Source: SIG299 sp045531895
GTDB lineage: Bacteria > Bacillota > Clostridia > Lachnospirales > Lachnospiraceae
NCBI GenBank assembly: GCA_045531895.1
Contig: JAZSEW010000118.1
Coordinates: forward strand, 1-51,280
Reading direction: 5' to 3'
Length of the DNA stretch: 51,280 nt
Every line of letters begins with the position of its first letter. Position 1 is the first letter of the stretch. This document shows positions 31,898-42,355 of this stretch, piece by piece. The notes beneath the pieces are model-generated. The model did not search any database, was not told the DNA's origin, and saw only the letters and a program-made list of their open reading frames with translations. Position numbers and translations under genes: made by a program.

Positions 31898-34800
31898 TTA
31901 TTCTTCTGTTTCGATCAGATGCTGGTCTAAAAATGCTAAAAATTCTTCCACCGGCATTGGTCTGGCATAATAAAATCCTTGTGCAAAACGACAACCCGCA
32001 TTTTTCAGCAATGCTACCTGTTCCTTTGTTTCTACACCTTCTGCCAGTACTTTAAAGCCCAGTTGCTTAATCATGTTAATCAGCAACTGCAAAAACTCAG
32101 AAGTAAAATTGTCTTTCTCCATTTCCACATCAAGCAGGAATTGACGGTCCAGTTTCACAATGTCTGCTTTGATTTTGGATAATACATTTAATGAGGAATA
32201 ACCTGCACCGAAATCATCGATGGAAACAGAAAAGCCTCTCTGCTTCAACTGACTGATGCTATCTGTCAAAGGTGCCAAATCCTGCATAAATACAGACTCC
32301 GTAATTTCAATTTCCATTGCCGTTGACGGAACATCATACTGCCCCATCAACTCATCTAACCGCTGTAAATAGGTCTGGTCCTCCTGATGCTTTCTGGAAA
32401 AGTTTACCGAAATTTTAACCACCGGCTTACCCTCACGGATACGTTGCTGCTGCATTTCCAAAACCTGACGCATCATTTCAAAATCCAATTGGGTAACAAA
32501 TCCATTCTCTTCAAAAATCGGAATAAACTCTCCCGGAGAAACCATGTTACCGTCCGGCTTAAACCAACGCACCAGTGCCTCCGCACCAATTACTTTATCC
32601 GTAAACATGTCCATTTTCGGCTGTAAATATACCCGAAACTCTTTATTTTCCAATGCTTCGGTCATACGTGACACAATCTCCATCTGCTTCTGCTGTTCTT
32701 TACGCATTTCCGCAGTGTACAATGCCACCTGAACATTTCCATCCTTTTTCAGGCTTTTGCGAGCCATATTAGCATTGTCAACTGCCAGGGAAATACTTTC
32801 CTGATTGATATCCACCAGTTCGATACCTCCGGTGATACCAAGTTTACAGCGGTCATAATGCTGATGTGCCACATTACAGAATTGTTCCGCACGTTTCAAG
32901 AAGTTTTGTTGCATTTGTGTCATATCCTCTACCGCATAAAGAGAAACAAAACTGTCTGCAGAAATTCTGGCGTGCAAAATTCCCGGCTCATCCTTTAAAA
33001 ATGTTGCATATTCTTTTAATATCTTATTTCCTTCATTGTATCCATAGGTTTCATTCAGATACTTAAAGTTTGTAAAATCCGTATATAATATCGCAAACTG
33101 CTGTTCCTGATGTGCCTTTACATACTGCTCTGCTTCAGACATAAAGTAAGAATAATTCATCATTCCTGTGAGACGGTCATACTTCGACTTATATTCGGCC
33201 TCTTCTTCTGCACGAAGCTTTTGCAACAGTTTCATATATCGTTTTACTGCAAAATCTCCCAACTTAATAAGCATCGGAAGTTCTTTCTTCCAGTTCCGCT
33301 TTTCTTTCCTGTCAACCAGAATACAATATCCCGTACTATCTTCCTCCCGGACAGCAAAGGACAGCATGGATTTTGCCTGATTAATATTTTCACCAACAAA
33401 ATCCTCCTCTAACATTACAAGAGAATCTTTTTCTTCGCTTGCCAAAAACAACGTTTTCCAATCCTGCTCTGCCTCTACATCCAACATGCGATGCACAAAC
33501 TGATCCGTATTATTCTCACCCCAGTGAAACATCAATTCATATTCTGACGCACTTATCCTGTGTACATATAGAATATCCTGAAAATGATAAAATCTTGTAA
33601 TCACATCACACAGCAGCCGCAATGCGCCTCGAATATCCTTAATATTATCAAACAATTCATGGGCAAACAGCATTAAATCACCTTCTGTATGAATTGCTGC
33701 TTCTTTTGCCTCATGACCATTTTCTGTCAAAAGTTCTTTCCTTTCCTTATGTATGTGCTTTGCGTCCATAAATGGCTCATATACCATTGCCATACCTTTC
33801 GAATTCTGCTTCAAAAAGCATAACGCAATATCCGCCTTATTTTCCAACTCCTCCAGCTGATTTTCCATTCCTTTTTCACACTTGACAAACCCAAAGGATG
33901 CTGAAATTTTTAATTCATCATTTTCTCCTGCACGAATTCTTGCCAGTCGGCGGTTTATGCGTGTAATCCGATTTTGAATATCCTCAGAAGTCAATCCCTC
34001 CAGGTAAATAATGAATTCATCGCCTCCACACCGGCCAATAACAGCCTCTGCAAATAGTTCCTGTAAATAATTTGCAAAGGTACAAAGTACACCATCTCCA
34101 AACAAATGTCCCATGGCATCATTTATCAGTTTAAAATCATCCACATCAGTCAGAACCAGACAAGTATTATTTCCAATTCCCTGTGCCATTTTTTTAACAA
34201 TCAGTGATTCTGCCGTCTGCCTATTATACAAGCCGGTCAACTGATCTCTTTCTAACTGATACTTAATTTCCTGCTCCCGCTTCATCCGTTCATCAATATT
34301 ACTGATTTTTCCAATGACATGAGTCGGATTCCCCTGTTTGTCCTGCATTGTCTTTGCTTCCACAGAAACCCAGGTGTACTTTCCCTGCTCGTACTGCTTC
34401 CTGACTTCTGCATAAATCTCCGGTTTACCGCTTCGAAATGCCGCACACATCTCCTGAAGTTTCAAACCATCCTCCGGATGAAACAATTCATTCAAAATAG
34501 AACCATCTAAAATGCGTTCCGTATAGTTTTCCACTATCGGCTTATTACGCATGGAATCCAGTAAAATCTCCTTCTGGTTATAATACCGCATACAATCTGT
34601 TGCAATATGATACTCAAACACGGAATCTGCCGATAAACCTGCAATGACTTCCAGACGCTCATGTTCCTTTTTCGCCTGTTCTTCTGCCTGCTTCTGGTCA
34701 TCAATATCCAGCATAATATACTGCACAAGTATTTTATCCTCTGTCTGTTCCACCAGTGAGCCACGCACCTCAATCCAATGGGTTCTTCCGTTTCGTTCCC

Positions 34801-35083
34801 GAAGAGCATACTCCTTACGCAACGTCTTTCCCAAACGAAATGCTTCTTCCAGATATTTCTTATCCCAGATTAAATCTTCTTTCTTTACATGTTCTTCCGT
34901 GATAACATTAAAATTTGCCTTGTACTCTTCCTCTGTAAAGCCGATAATTCCAAAAATACCATCTGAAACATATTCCAGTTCCCTTGTTTCATCGGTATAA
35001 GCAACCCTTAAAATACATCCCGGAAAGTTTTCAATCATGGAGTCCGCTAACCATTTCATGTTTTCTGTAATTTCTTTCCCCAT
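31898..35083 (-). CDS. PAS-PAS-GGDEF-GAF-GGDEF*-EAL c-di-GMP enzyme
   Basis: 1061 residues, no transmembrane helix. Order: PAS (about 15-135), PAS (145-275), a GGDEF domain with intact GGDEF near 351, a GAF-like part (455-610), a second GGDEF-like domain with the degenerate SADSF instead of GGDEF, and an EAL domain (800-1055) with EALVRW, IDDFGAGYSSL, KLDRQFL and AEGVETKEQ. So it can probably both make and break c-di-GMP; the classic RxxD inhibitory site before GGDEF is absent. It is the last gene of the signalling operon, 8 nt after the HD-GYP kinase. Confidence 0.93.
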   Translation of the reverse strand: MGKEITENMKWLADSMIENFPGCILRVAYTDETRELEYVSDGIFGIIGFTEEEYKANFNVITEEHVKKEDLIWDKKYLEEAFRLGKTLRKEYALRERNGRTHWIEVRGSLVEQTEDKILVQYIMLDIDDQKQAEEQAKKEHERLEVIAGLSADSVFEYHIATDCMRYYNQKEILLDSMRNKPIVENYTERILDGSILNELFHPEDGLKLQEMCAAFRSGKPEIYAEVRKQYEQGKYTWVSVEAKTMQDKQGNPTHVIGKISNIDERMKREQEIKYQLERDQLTGLYNRQTAESLIVKKMAQGIGNNTCLVLTDVDDFKLINDAMGHLFGDGVLCTFANYLQELFAEAVIGRCGGDEFIIYLEGLTSEDIQNRITRINRRLARIRAGENDELKISASFGFVKCEKGMENQLEELENKADIALCFLKQNSKGMAMVYEPFMDAKHIHKERKELLTENGHEAKEAAIHTEGDLMLFAHELFDNIKDIRGALRLLCDVITRFYHFQDILYVHRISASEYELMFHWGENNTDQFVHRMLDVEAEQDWKTLFLASEEKDSLVMLEEDFVGENINQAKSMLSFAVREEDSTGYCILVDRKEKRNWKKELPMLIKLGDFAVKRYMKLLQKLRAEEEAEYKSKYDRLTGMMNYSYFMSEAEQYVKAHQEQQFAILYTDFTNFKYLNETYGYNEGNKILKEYATFLKDEPGILHARISADSFVSLYAVEDMTQMQQNFLKRAEQFCNVAHQHYDRCKLGITGGIELVDINQESISLAVDNANMARKSLKKDGNVQVALYTAEMRKEQQKQMEIVSRMTEALENKEFRVYLQPKMDMFTDKVIGAEALVRWFKPDGNMVSPGEFIPIFEENGFVTQLDFEMMRQVLEMQQQRIREGKPVVKISVNFSRKHQEDQTYLQRLDELMGQYDVPSTAMEIEITESVFMQDLAPLTDSISQLKQRGFSVSIDDFGAGYSSLNVLSKIKADIVKLDRQFLLDVEMEKDNFTSEFLQLLINMIKQLGFKVLAEGVETKEQVALLKNAGCRFAQGFYYARPMPVEEFLAFLDQHLIETEE

Positions 35084-35091
35084 ATGTTCAC

Positions 35092-38000
35092 CTATTTTTC
35101 TCTCAAATCGTAATTTACATCCTCTTTAATTATTTCCAGCATAATATCTGCAAATACCGGATCAAACTGAGTTTCTTTTCCCTTTTTGATTTCTTCATAC
35201 ACTACCTGCTGTGGAAGTACATCTCTATAGCTTCGCTTGGATGCCATGGCATCATATGCATCTGCCACCGCAATCATTCTGGCCTCTTCCGGAATATCCA
35301 AGCCGGCCAGGCCATCCGGATATCCGGTTCCGTCAAAACGTTCATGATGCCATCTTGCGCCAATTCCCAAATCCGGAATTTCTGATATATTCGCCAGAAT
35401 TTCTGCACCAATGGTCGGATGTAATCTTGTTACAGAATACTCTTTATCCGATAATCCCGAATTTTTTGTAATAATAGAATCCGGAATTCCAATCTTTCCA
35501 ATATCATGAAGCATTCCCATATAATAGATACGTTCCTGTTCCTCTTTACTTTTTCCTGCTCTTTCTGCAATCTTTACAGAGTATTGAGCCACTCGTAAGG
35601 AATGACCATTCGTATAGCTGTCCTTAGCATCGATAGTCTCTGCCAGTGCATTGATAATCTGGTCGGATAAACGTTCCACCTGCATGCGACGTTCTTCTGC
35701 CTGTCTGGTTTGCTTTTCTACTTCCTTCTGTAAATCCTTCTGCAATCTGGATAACTCCAGAATGCGGCTGACACGCTGTATCATAATATCCGCCACAAAA
35801 GGCTTGGTAATGAAATCCTGCGCGCCTTCCTTAAAACCTCTGATTTCCACATCCCTGTCGTTATCTGCCGTCAGAAATACTACCGGAATTTCTGCAGTTT
35901 CCGGATTCTTTTTCAACACCTCCATTACTTCAAAGCCATCCACCTCCGGCATATGCAAATCCAGCAAAATCAGCTCCGGACGCTGTTTTTCTATAATCTC
36001 CAATGCTTCTTTGCCGGAAGATGCCAAACTGACTTCAAAACGGTTCTGCAACATTCTTTCTGCAATTTTTAAATTCATGGAGTCATCATCTACCACCAGC
36101 ACACGACCTGTTTTTTCCTGAGAGGTCTCCCGTACCTGTTCTACAGACTTTTCTGTTAAAGCTTCTTCTATGCCCAACAAAATTTTACGGTATTCCTTCA
36201 TCGCTTCCGTATGATGACTGTCAATATAATAATGATTTTCTTCCTTTGCCGCTAATTCCAATTGCTTTGCCTGCTCCGACAAATCCGTTGCGCCAATGGA
36301 TAACGCCGTACTTTTTAATGCATGCACCAGAATACGGTAGTTTTCCCAATCCCGCACCTCATAAAATGCTTTGATATCCTCCCGCTTTTCATTCTTTACA
36401 AAGGTTCGCAGCATTTCCTTATAAAAATCTTCATTGTCACAGCAATAAGCCATACCGGTTTCCGTATCCAGAAAAGCCAGTTTTTCCAGTATGCTCTTCT
36501 GCTCTGTCACTTGCAATTCTGCTTCTGTCTCTTCAGCCTCAGCAGGAACTTCTCTCACCAGTAATTCCGCCGGAAGCTGTTGTTCTAGCAGTTCATATAA
36601 TGCTTTGCTCATCACCGGCTTACTGAGATATGCATCAAATCCCGCTTCCAGGTACATATCTTTTGCTCCGGTAACTGCATTGGCCGTCAAAACTACAATA
36701 GAGGTATCTGGACACAGATTCTCCTTTTGGATTATGCTAAGTGCCTCCATGCCGTCCAATACCGGCATCATATGATCCATTAAAATCAAATCATAAGCAC
36801 TTTTCCTGATTTTATCAATGGCCTCTTCTCCATTAGAGGCTAAATCAATGATTGCCTGTTTTCTCTTTAAAATTCCAACCATGATATCCTGATTCATGGC
36901 ATTATCATCTACCACTAGAATATGGGCGTTAGGAATAATATAGTCCGTTTCGGATTCTTCCTCTGCAATATGCTCTTTCTGGAACGTTTCTATCTTTCCA
37001 ATACCGGTCTGAACCGAAACCTCCTGCTCCAGTTCAAAAGAAAATACTGATCCGGAGCCGTACTCACTATATATTTGCAGACTGCTTCCCATCAGTTCTA
37101 AAAGCCGCATAACCAGTGGCAGACCAAGTCCCAGCCCTTGAATATTTTTTGTATTTCTTCCGTCAATTCTGGTAAAGCTTGTACCCAGCTTGGAGATATC
37201 TTCTTCTTTCATTCCTATACCGGTGTCCTTGACACTTACAAAGAGAGTTCCCTTATTTTCCGCTGTCTGTTTCCAGTTGATTGAAAAAAGAATATATCCG
37301 CTTTTCGTATATTTTATAGCATTGGATATGAGATTGGTACATACCTGCGACAAACGTACCGCGTCGCCAATCAGTTCCTGCGGAAGTTCCTCTGACATCT
37401 CTACCCTGAAATCCAGCTTTTTCTTTTCTGCATTAAAGTTTCCGTAAGTCACCAAATCCTGCAATACAGAAAGCACGGAATATCTTTCTTTTTCCAGATA
37501 TAACGTGCCATCCTGGATACCTGAAAAATCCAACGTATCATTTACAATAGAAAGCAGAGTTCTTCCCGCCGCCTGGATATTTGCCGCATAGGTAAGGGTA
37601 TTGCTTTCCTTGGATTCCTTCATAACCATCTCATTATATCCAAGAATTGCATTAATCGGAGTTCTTGCTTCATGGGACATATTACTTAAAAAAATTCCCT
37701 TTGCAGCATTTGCCTCTTTCATTTCCTGATAAGCTTCCCTCTGCTTTTCCCTAGACTTTGAAAGCTGATACATCATTGCAAAACATACAACAAAGCTTAT
37801 CAGATACACGATTGGAAAACGTACAAAATAAATATTGGAATATCTATAACCTAATTCATGTAACGGAGTCCACATATAAATCACAGTTGCAATTCCTAAC
37901 ACCATACTAAATAGTGCACCATAATACAACCGGAAGAAATACATAGCTACCGGCGGTACCAGCATAAACCAGATGATACTGAAACCACTTTCTCCTCCGG

Positions 38001-38289
38001 TAACCAGAGTGTGCATCATTACAAAAAAAACAGCGGTGTCCACCACGACCAGAATTAAAATTTTCCTGTTAGTCCGGCGGCAGTACAGCATAGTTAATCC
38101 TAACACTATTGAAAATCCCGCAAGGACTGCTCCTACCTGATAATTACCGCCCAGCAAATTTGCACAGCACATGATACCTGCAACCAGACAAAAGACAAGA
38201 CAAAATATCTGTAGGTCTTTCAAATCCATGCACTCTACGTCTTTTTTTATTTCACATATTAACTTTTTCCCCTTTTCCCTAATACTCAT
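35092..38289 (-). CDS. Hybrid histidine kinase with REC, Hpt, REC and HD-GYP
   Basis: About 1065 residues carrying a whole phosphorelay. Six membrane helices (25-180), HisKA with NMSHEARTPINA, HATPase with QVCTNLISNAIKYT and GLGLGLPLVMRLLE, REC1 (VVDDNAMNQDI, LMDHMMPVLDG), Hpt (LVHALKSTALSIGAT), REC2 (VVDDDSMNLKIAE, LLDLHMPEVDG) and HD-GYP (MLHDIGKIGIP, HHERFDGTGYPDG). A phosphate could pass kinase-REC1-Hpt-REC2 to gate c-di-GMP hydrolysis in one chain. ATG 38289 has CGGGAG 9 nt upstream; an in-frame TTG lies 9 nt earlier. Confidence 0.93.
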   Translation of the reverse strand: MSIREKGKKLICEIKKDVECMDLKDLQIFCLVFCLVAGIMCCANLLGGNYQVGAVLAGFSIVLGLTMLYCRRTNRKILILVVVDTAVFFVMMHTLVTGGESGFSIIWFMLVPPVAMYFFRLYYGALFSMVLGIATVIYMWTPLHELGYRYSNIYFVRFPIVYLISFVVCFAMMYQLSKSREKQREAYQEMKEANAAKGIFLSNMSHEARTPINAILGYNEMVMKESKESNTLTYAANIQAAGRTLLSIVNDTLDFSGIQDGTLYLEKERYSVLSVLQDLVTYGNFNAEKKKLDFRVEMSEELPQELIGDAVRLSQVCTNLISNAIKYTKSGYILFSINWKQTAENKGTLFVSVKDTGIGMKEEDISKLGTSFTRIDGRNTKNIQGLGLGLPLVMRLLELMGSSLQIYSEYGSGSVFSFELEQEVSVQTGIGKIETFQKEHIAEEESETDYIIPNAHILVVDDNAMNQDIMVGILKRKQAIIDLASNGEEAIDKIRKSAYDLILMDHMMPVLDGMEALSIIQKENLCPDTSIVVLTANAVTGAKDMYLEAGFDAYLSKPVMSKALYELLEQQLPAELLVREVPAEAEETEAELQVTEQKSILEKLAFLDTETGMAYCCDNEDFYKEMLRTFVKNEKREDIKAFYEVRDWENYRILVHALKSTALSIGATDLSEQAKQLELAAKEENHYYIDSHHTEAMKEYRKILLGIEEALTEKSVEQVRETSQEKTGRVLVVDDDSMNLKIAERMLQNRFEVSLASSGKEALEIIEKQRPELILLDLHMPEVDGFEVMEVLKKNPETAEIPVVFLTADNDRDVEIRGFKEGAQDFITKPFVADIMIQRVSRILELSRLQKDLQKEVEKQTRQAEERRMQVERLSDQIINALAETIDAKDSYTNGHSLRVAQYSVKIAERAGKSKEEQERIYYMGMLHDIGKIGIPDSIITKNSGLSDKEYSVTRLHPTIGAEILANISEIPDLGIGARWHHERFDGTGYPDGLAGLDIPEEARMIAVADAYDAMASKRSYRDVLPQQVVYEEIKKGKETQFDPVFADIMLEIIKEDVNYDLREK

Positions 38290-38308
38290 GCAATACAACT
38301 CCCGTCGT

Positions 38309-38674
38309 TTAATTTAGTACTTCTCCTACCTGCTCTAAAATGACCTGCGGAAGAAATGGTTTTTGAACACATCCCTTAACACCTAACCTTTCTCCCTGAG
38401 CCTGTTCGTCATCGCCATAAGTGCCGGTCATAAACAGCACAGGAAGACCGGCACCCTGCTCGGTTGCCCGTAGCTTTTCCAGAGTGGTAATTCCATTCAT
38501 TCCCGGCATTTCAATATCCAGCAGAACAAGGTCTACTGTTTCCTCTGCCAATTTATTTAACGCTGCCTCGCCGGAATCCACCATAATTACCTCGTAATTT
38601 CCCTTAGAAAGAATCATCTTTGCTCTCATTAAATTCATCTGATCATCATCTACTACTAAAATTTTTGCTGCCAT
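38309..38674 (-). CDS. Single-domain response regulator
   Basis: 121-residue CheY-like receiver: ILVVDDDQMNLMRAKMIL, phospho-acceptor Asp in VDLVLLDIEMPGMNG, conserved Thr region VLFMTGTYGDDE and Lys in CVQKPFLP. No output domain, so it probably shuttles phosphate between the Hpt domains of the neighbouring kinases, or binds a partner. AGGAGG upstream. Between the two hybrid kinase genes. Confidence 0.93.
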   Translation of the reverse strand: MAAKILVVDDDQMNLMRAKMILSKGNYEVIMVDSGEAALNKLAEETVDLVLLDIEMPGMNGITTLEKLRATEQGAGLPVLFMTGTYGDDEQAQGERLGVKGCVQKPFLPQVILEQVGEVLN

Positions 38675-38715
38675 TTGAGCATCCTCCTTTTAATTTCAAC
38701 TTATCAGTTCCGGTT

Positions 38716-41262
38716 TTACGCCTGTCTGTATTCTTCTGCCGCCCGTACGGTTTCTTTATATAAGCGCAATAGTTCTTCCTGATGTTCTCTTATAAACTGC
38801 AGATTTGTTTCTGTTTCCTCTTCTTTCTGAATTGCCTTACCTGCAAACTCCAACTGTTTCGCCAAAGCAGACAATGTTTCTCCACCCACACTGAGGGAAG
38901 AAGACTTTAGGGCATGGACATAAATGGTGTAGCTCTTCCAGTCTTCTGCCTGATAACTTTCCACAATCTGGCTCTGTTTCTCTTCCAAAGATTCCACGAA
39001 CATCCCAAGAAATTCTTTGTACATGCTTTCATCCTCACAACTATAGGAGAGACCCACCACAGTGTTTAAAAGCCCGTCTTCCACCGGCTGTTCTACTGCC
39101 GGCTTTTCTACTGTTTTTACTATCTCCTTCGGTATTTCAGGCTGCTGTACAGCTTCCTGCTTTTGAACCAATTCCTTCGGAAGATATTTCAGTATCATTT
39201 CCTCCAGCGCCTTTCCGGTTACCGGTTTACTTAAGTAATTGTCAAAGCCTGCTGCCAGATACATTTCGCGAACACCGGAAATAGCATTTGCTGTCAGTGC
39301 AATAAACGGAGTTTCCTTACAGCAGGAATTTGACATTTCTTTTGCCTTTTGCAGTGTTTCAACACCATCCATCACCGGCATCATATGGTCTAATAAGACA
39401 ATATCATAATGCGTAGCTGCAATCAATTCCAGGCATTCCGCACCGCTCTGGCAGGTAACCACCTGCATTCCGGTTTTCTTAAGAAGACTTCTGACAACCT
39501 TTAAATTCATGTCATTATCATCTACCACAAGAATTCTGGCATTCTCTGCCACAAAGCTTTCATGATATTTTGTATGCTGTTTTTTAAATTCATCAAAACG
39601 CTTTATGAAACTGCCCATTGGCTCTTCACTCTTAATTACCTGCGGAACTTGTACCGTAAAGGTAGAACCCTTGCCATAAACGCTGGAAACATCCAACGTA
39701 CCCTGCATCATTTCCACCAGGTTTCTGGTAATGGCAAGTCCGAGACCTGTTCCTTCTACATTTCTGTTTTTCTTTAAATCAAGACGTTCAAAATCCCGGA
39801 ACAATTTGCTCATATCCTCTTCCTTAATTCCTATTCCGGTATCAACGACTTCTACCCTCAATGCGAAATCAGTTTCCTGACGAATACTTTGGATATTTAA
39901 AGTAACGCTGCCTTTTTTTGTATATTTCACCGCATTGTTCAGCAGGTTAACCATAACCTGACGGATACGGCCCTCATCACCAAACAGATGGTTTGGAATA
40001 TTTTCATCCACATTGACATGGAATTCCAGACCTGCCTGATCTGCCTTGATTTGAATCATTGTCACCACATCATTGATTAAAGAGCTAACCTGGTAGTCTG
40101 CCTCCACAATTTCCATCTTTCCGGATTCGATTTTTGAGAAGTCCAGAATGTCATTGATAATACCCAGTAAATTCTGGCTGGCACTCTGGATATTCAGTGC
40201 ATAATCCTGTACCGCTTCGCTCTGACATTCTCTAAGCACCATTTCATTCATACCCATAATCGCATTGATTGGTGTACGGATTTCATGAGACATATTAGCA
40301 AGGAAATCGCTCTTTGCGCGGCTTGCCTGCTCTGCTGCCTGCTTTGCTTCTCTGAGAGCATCACTTTCTTTTGCTTTCTTTTCAATATTCAGTAAATAAA
40401 CAACACCAATAGCAAATAATAAAATTAACAAACCAAATACCCAGAACACCAACCAGATAACAGTAGCAATTTCAGAATAAATTGCCTCCGCATTCACTAT
40501 TCCTACCAGATACATACCATATTGGCCAATCTCAGCAACGGTGAGAAACTCTCTCTCCTGACCGAACTTCTGCAACACCGATGCAGATTTTTCCGAATAT
40601 AACGCCTTATCAAGCACAGCAAAACCTTCCTGATAAGTTTCACCAAATAAAGTCTCCAATTCTTCTGAACTCCACTCCTGTAATGGAATCACATCCGGAA
40701 TATCATATTGTGCAAGCAAAAGCTTACCATTCTCGCCATAGCAGGACACCTTGTATCTTGCCCGAAAAGTTTCTGTGTCAAAAAAACTGTAAATTACATA
40801 TTTTACATTACTTCCTTTATAAACCGGCACCGTAAACAGAAATCCTTCTTCTTCCTTATAGCAGACAGAGGAATTCCCATGAAATGCCTCCTTAATACCT
40901 GCAAAATCAGAAAACTTTAGTTTTCTTCCATACACTGCACTTCCATCTAAGGTCAGCAGACCGGTCTCTCCATCCGGCAATACCTTATCGATAGAAGCCA
41001 AAATACTGCAGATATCCTCTTCGTGTTCCAGCACCTTGGAAAGATAGTCCGACACATTTTCAAGACGGCTTAGTTCAATGCGCAACTTCTCCTCAAAGTG
41101 ATTAGACACCGTTTCCATATGCATTGACACCTGTCGTTCCATGCTTTCCTGCAACAACAGATTCATTCTTCCCATCAGTAAAAACCAGATAAATCCAAGC
41201 AGTACAAGAAACACTGCCAAACCTGCTACAATTTTATAATTTATTCGGAGTTTATTCTTCAT
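38716..41262 (-). CDS. Hybrid histidine kinase with extracellular sensor, REC and Hpt
   Basis: 848 residues: membrane helix (11-31), an extracellular Cache-like region (about 32-260), second helix (266-292), HisKA with MSHEIRTPINAIMGMNE near 327, HATPase (QVMVNLLNNAVKYT, DTGIGIKEEDM, GTGLGLAITRNLV), REC (VVDDNDMNLKVV, LLDHMMPVMDG) and Hpt (YVHALKSSSLSVGG). The start overlaps the end of the upstream binding-protein gene by 11 nt, a strong hint that kinase and binding protein work together. It probably reads the state of the binding proteins, as LuxQ reads LuxP or TorS reads TorT. Confidence 0.93.
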   Translation of the reverse strand: MKNKLRINYKIVAGLAVFLVLLGFIWFLLMGRMNLLLQESMERQVSMHMETVSNHFEEKLRIELSRLENVSDYLSKVLEHEEDICSILASIDKVLPDGETGLLTLDGSAVYGRKLKFSDFAGIKEAFHGNSSVCYKEEEGFLFTVPVYKGSNVKYVIYSFFDTETFRARYKVSCYGENGKLLLAQYDIPDVIPLQEWSSEELETLFGETYQEGFAVLDKALYSEKSASVLQKFGQEREFLTVAEIGQYGMYLVGIVNAEAIYSEIATVIWLVFWVFGLLILLFAIGVVYLLNIEKKAKESDALREAKQAAEQASRAKSDFLANMSHEIRTPINAIMGMNEMVLRECQSEAVQDYALNIQSASQNLLGIINDILDFSKIESGKMEIVEADYQVSSLINDVVTMIQIKADQAGLEFHVNVDENIPNHLFGDEGRIRQVMVNLLNNAVKYTKKGSVTLNIQSIRQETDFALRVEVVDTGIGIKEEDMSKLFRDFERLDLKKNRNVEGTGLGLAITRNLVEMMQGTLDVSSVYGKGSTFTVQVPQVIKSEEPMGSFIKRFDEFKKQHTKYHESFVAENARILVVDDNDMNLKVVRSLLKKTGMQVVTCQSGAECLELIAATHYDIVLLDHMMPVMDGVETLQKAKEMSNSCCKETPFIALTANAISGVREMYLAAGFDNYLSKPVTGKALEEMILKYLPKELVQKQEAVQQPEIPKEIVKTVEKPAVEQPVEDGLLNTVVGLSYSCEDESMYKEFLGMFVESLEEKQSQIVESYQAEDWKSYTIYVHALKSSSLSVGGETLSALAKQLEFAGKAIQKEEETETNLQFIREHQEELLRLYKETVRAAEEYRQA

Positions 41263-42355
41263 AAAGCTTCACACCCTCGACCAACCAGTCAAATTGCTCT
41301 AACAGCCGTTCATCACTGATTAGCTCATCTTTATCACACTGTAAGTTACCTTCCGTATCATAAATTACTCCGGAAAAAATTTCTTTTCCATTCATAATCT
41401 CCTTTGTTACAGCATCTAATTTCTTACGTATTTTCTCTGAAACTAACGGAGAGCATTCGGATAAGCCAACCGCACCGGTGTCCATACCAATCCAGAAATT
41501 TTCCACAGAATTTGCTTTTCCCTTTAAAAATTCCTGCACCAGTTCCTTATATACCAATTGCCAGTCGCATTTTACTGTAGTCAGATAGCGGTCAGAAAAC
41601 TGTCTGGTGGACTCATGATATCCGATGGAATAGATTCCTGCTTCTTCAGCTGCTTCCACTACATAAGTCTGATTCTGATGATAGGTTATCAAATCTACTC
41701 CTACATTCTCAATCAGTTTCTTTGCCGCCGCCTTTTCTTTTACCTCATCATCCCAGGTTCCTGTGAAAATAACATTTACTGTCGCTTCCGGGTTTACACT
41801 TCTTACACCAAGAGTAAAAGCACTGATTCCACGGTTTACTTCATTATTGCTCATGGCAGCCACATAACCGATCTGATTGTTTTCTGTCATCATTCCTGCC
41901 ACAATTCCTGCCTGATATCTTGCCTGATACATTTTTATAAAATAGGATGTCAGATTTGCTTCATGATACTCGGAAGAATTTGCATAAAATACTACCTCCG
42001 GATACTCCTTTACCAGGTCATGTACCTCTTCGGAATATCCATAACTGCTTAATACAATCATGTTGCAGCCTGCATCTTCCAGTTCTCTTACAGCCATTTC
42101 ACACTGTCCGCTGAATTCCGAAACATATTCTGACACCAACAAATCCACACCTACCAGATTACAGGCCCCTTTCATACCACGGTAATGCATTCCGTTCCAG
42201 CCTTCTTCTGTTGCGCCTCCGTTTAAAATAAAACCTATTTTTTCACTGCGTTCCTCAGTTTTCCCTTCATATCCAATCAGCAGGAAAAAGATTAATATAA
42301 TTACAACAATTCCTGCTATCATTAAAAGAGCTCTGTATTTTTTAGTCTTCCCCAT
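41252..42355 (-). CDS. BMP/PnrA-family binding protein, membrane-anchored (second copy)
   Basis: 367 residues. N-terminal uncleaved-looking anchor (LLMIAGIVVIILIFFLLIGY) without a lipobox Cys, then a periplasmic-binding-protein fold of the BMP family: KIGFILNGGATEEGWNGMHYRGMKG, IGYVAAMSNNEVNRGISAFTLGVRSVNPEATV, YSIGYHES. BMP proteins such as PnrA bind purine nucleosides. No permease or ATPase is nearby, so it is probably a sensor. It overlaps both neighbours (14 nt before, 11 nt after), and the Asp of the typical binding motif is Glu here. Confidence 0.88.
   Translation of the reverse strand: MGKTKKYRALLMIAGIVVIILIFFLLIGYEGKTEERSEKIGFILNGGATEEGWNGMHYRGMKGACNLVGVDLLVSEYVSEFSGQCEMAVRELEDAGCNMIVLSSYGYSEEVHDLVKEYPEVVFYANSSEYHEANLTSYFIKMYQARYQAGIVAGMMTENNQIGYVAAMSNNEVNRGISAFTLGVRSVNPEATVNVIFTGTWDDEVKEKAAAKKLIENVGVDLITYHQNQTYVVEAAEEAGIYSIGYHESTRQFSDRYLTTVKCDWQLVYKELVQEFLKGKANSVENFWIGMDTGAVGLSECSPLVSEKIRKKLDAVTKEIMNGKEIFSGVIYDTEGNLQCDKDELISDERLLEQFDWLVEGVKLYEE

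Noticed and set aside
41558..42052. 164-codon plus-strand frame
   Set aside because: Antisense to the BMP protein; no start signal and low-complexity composition.
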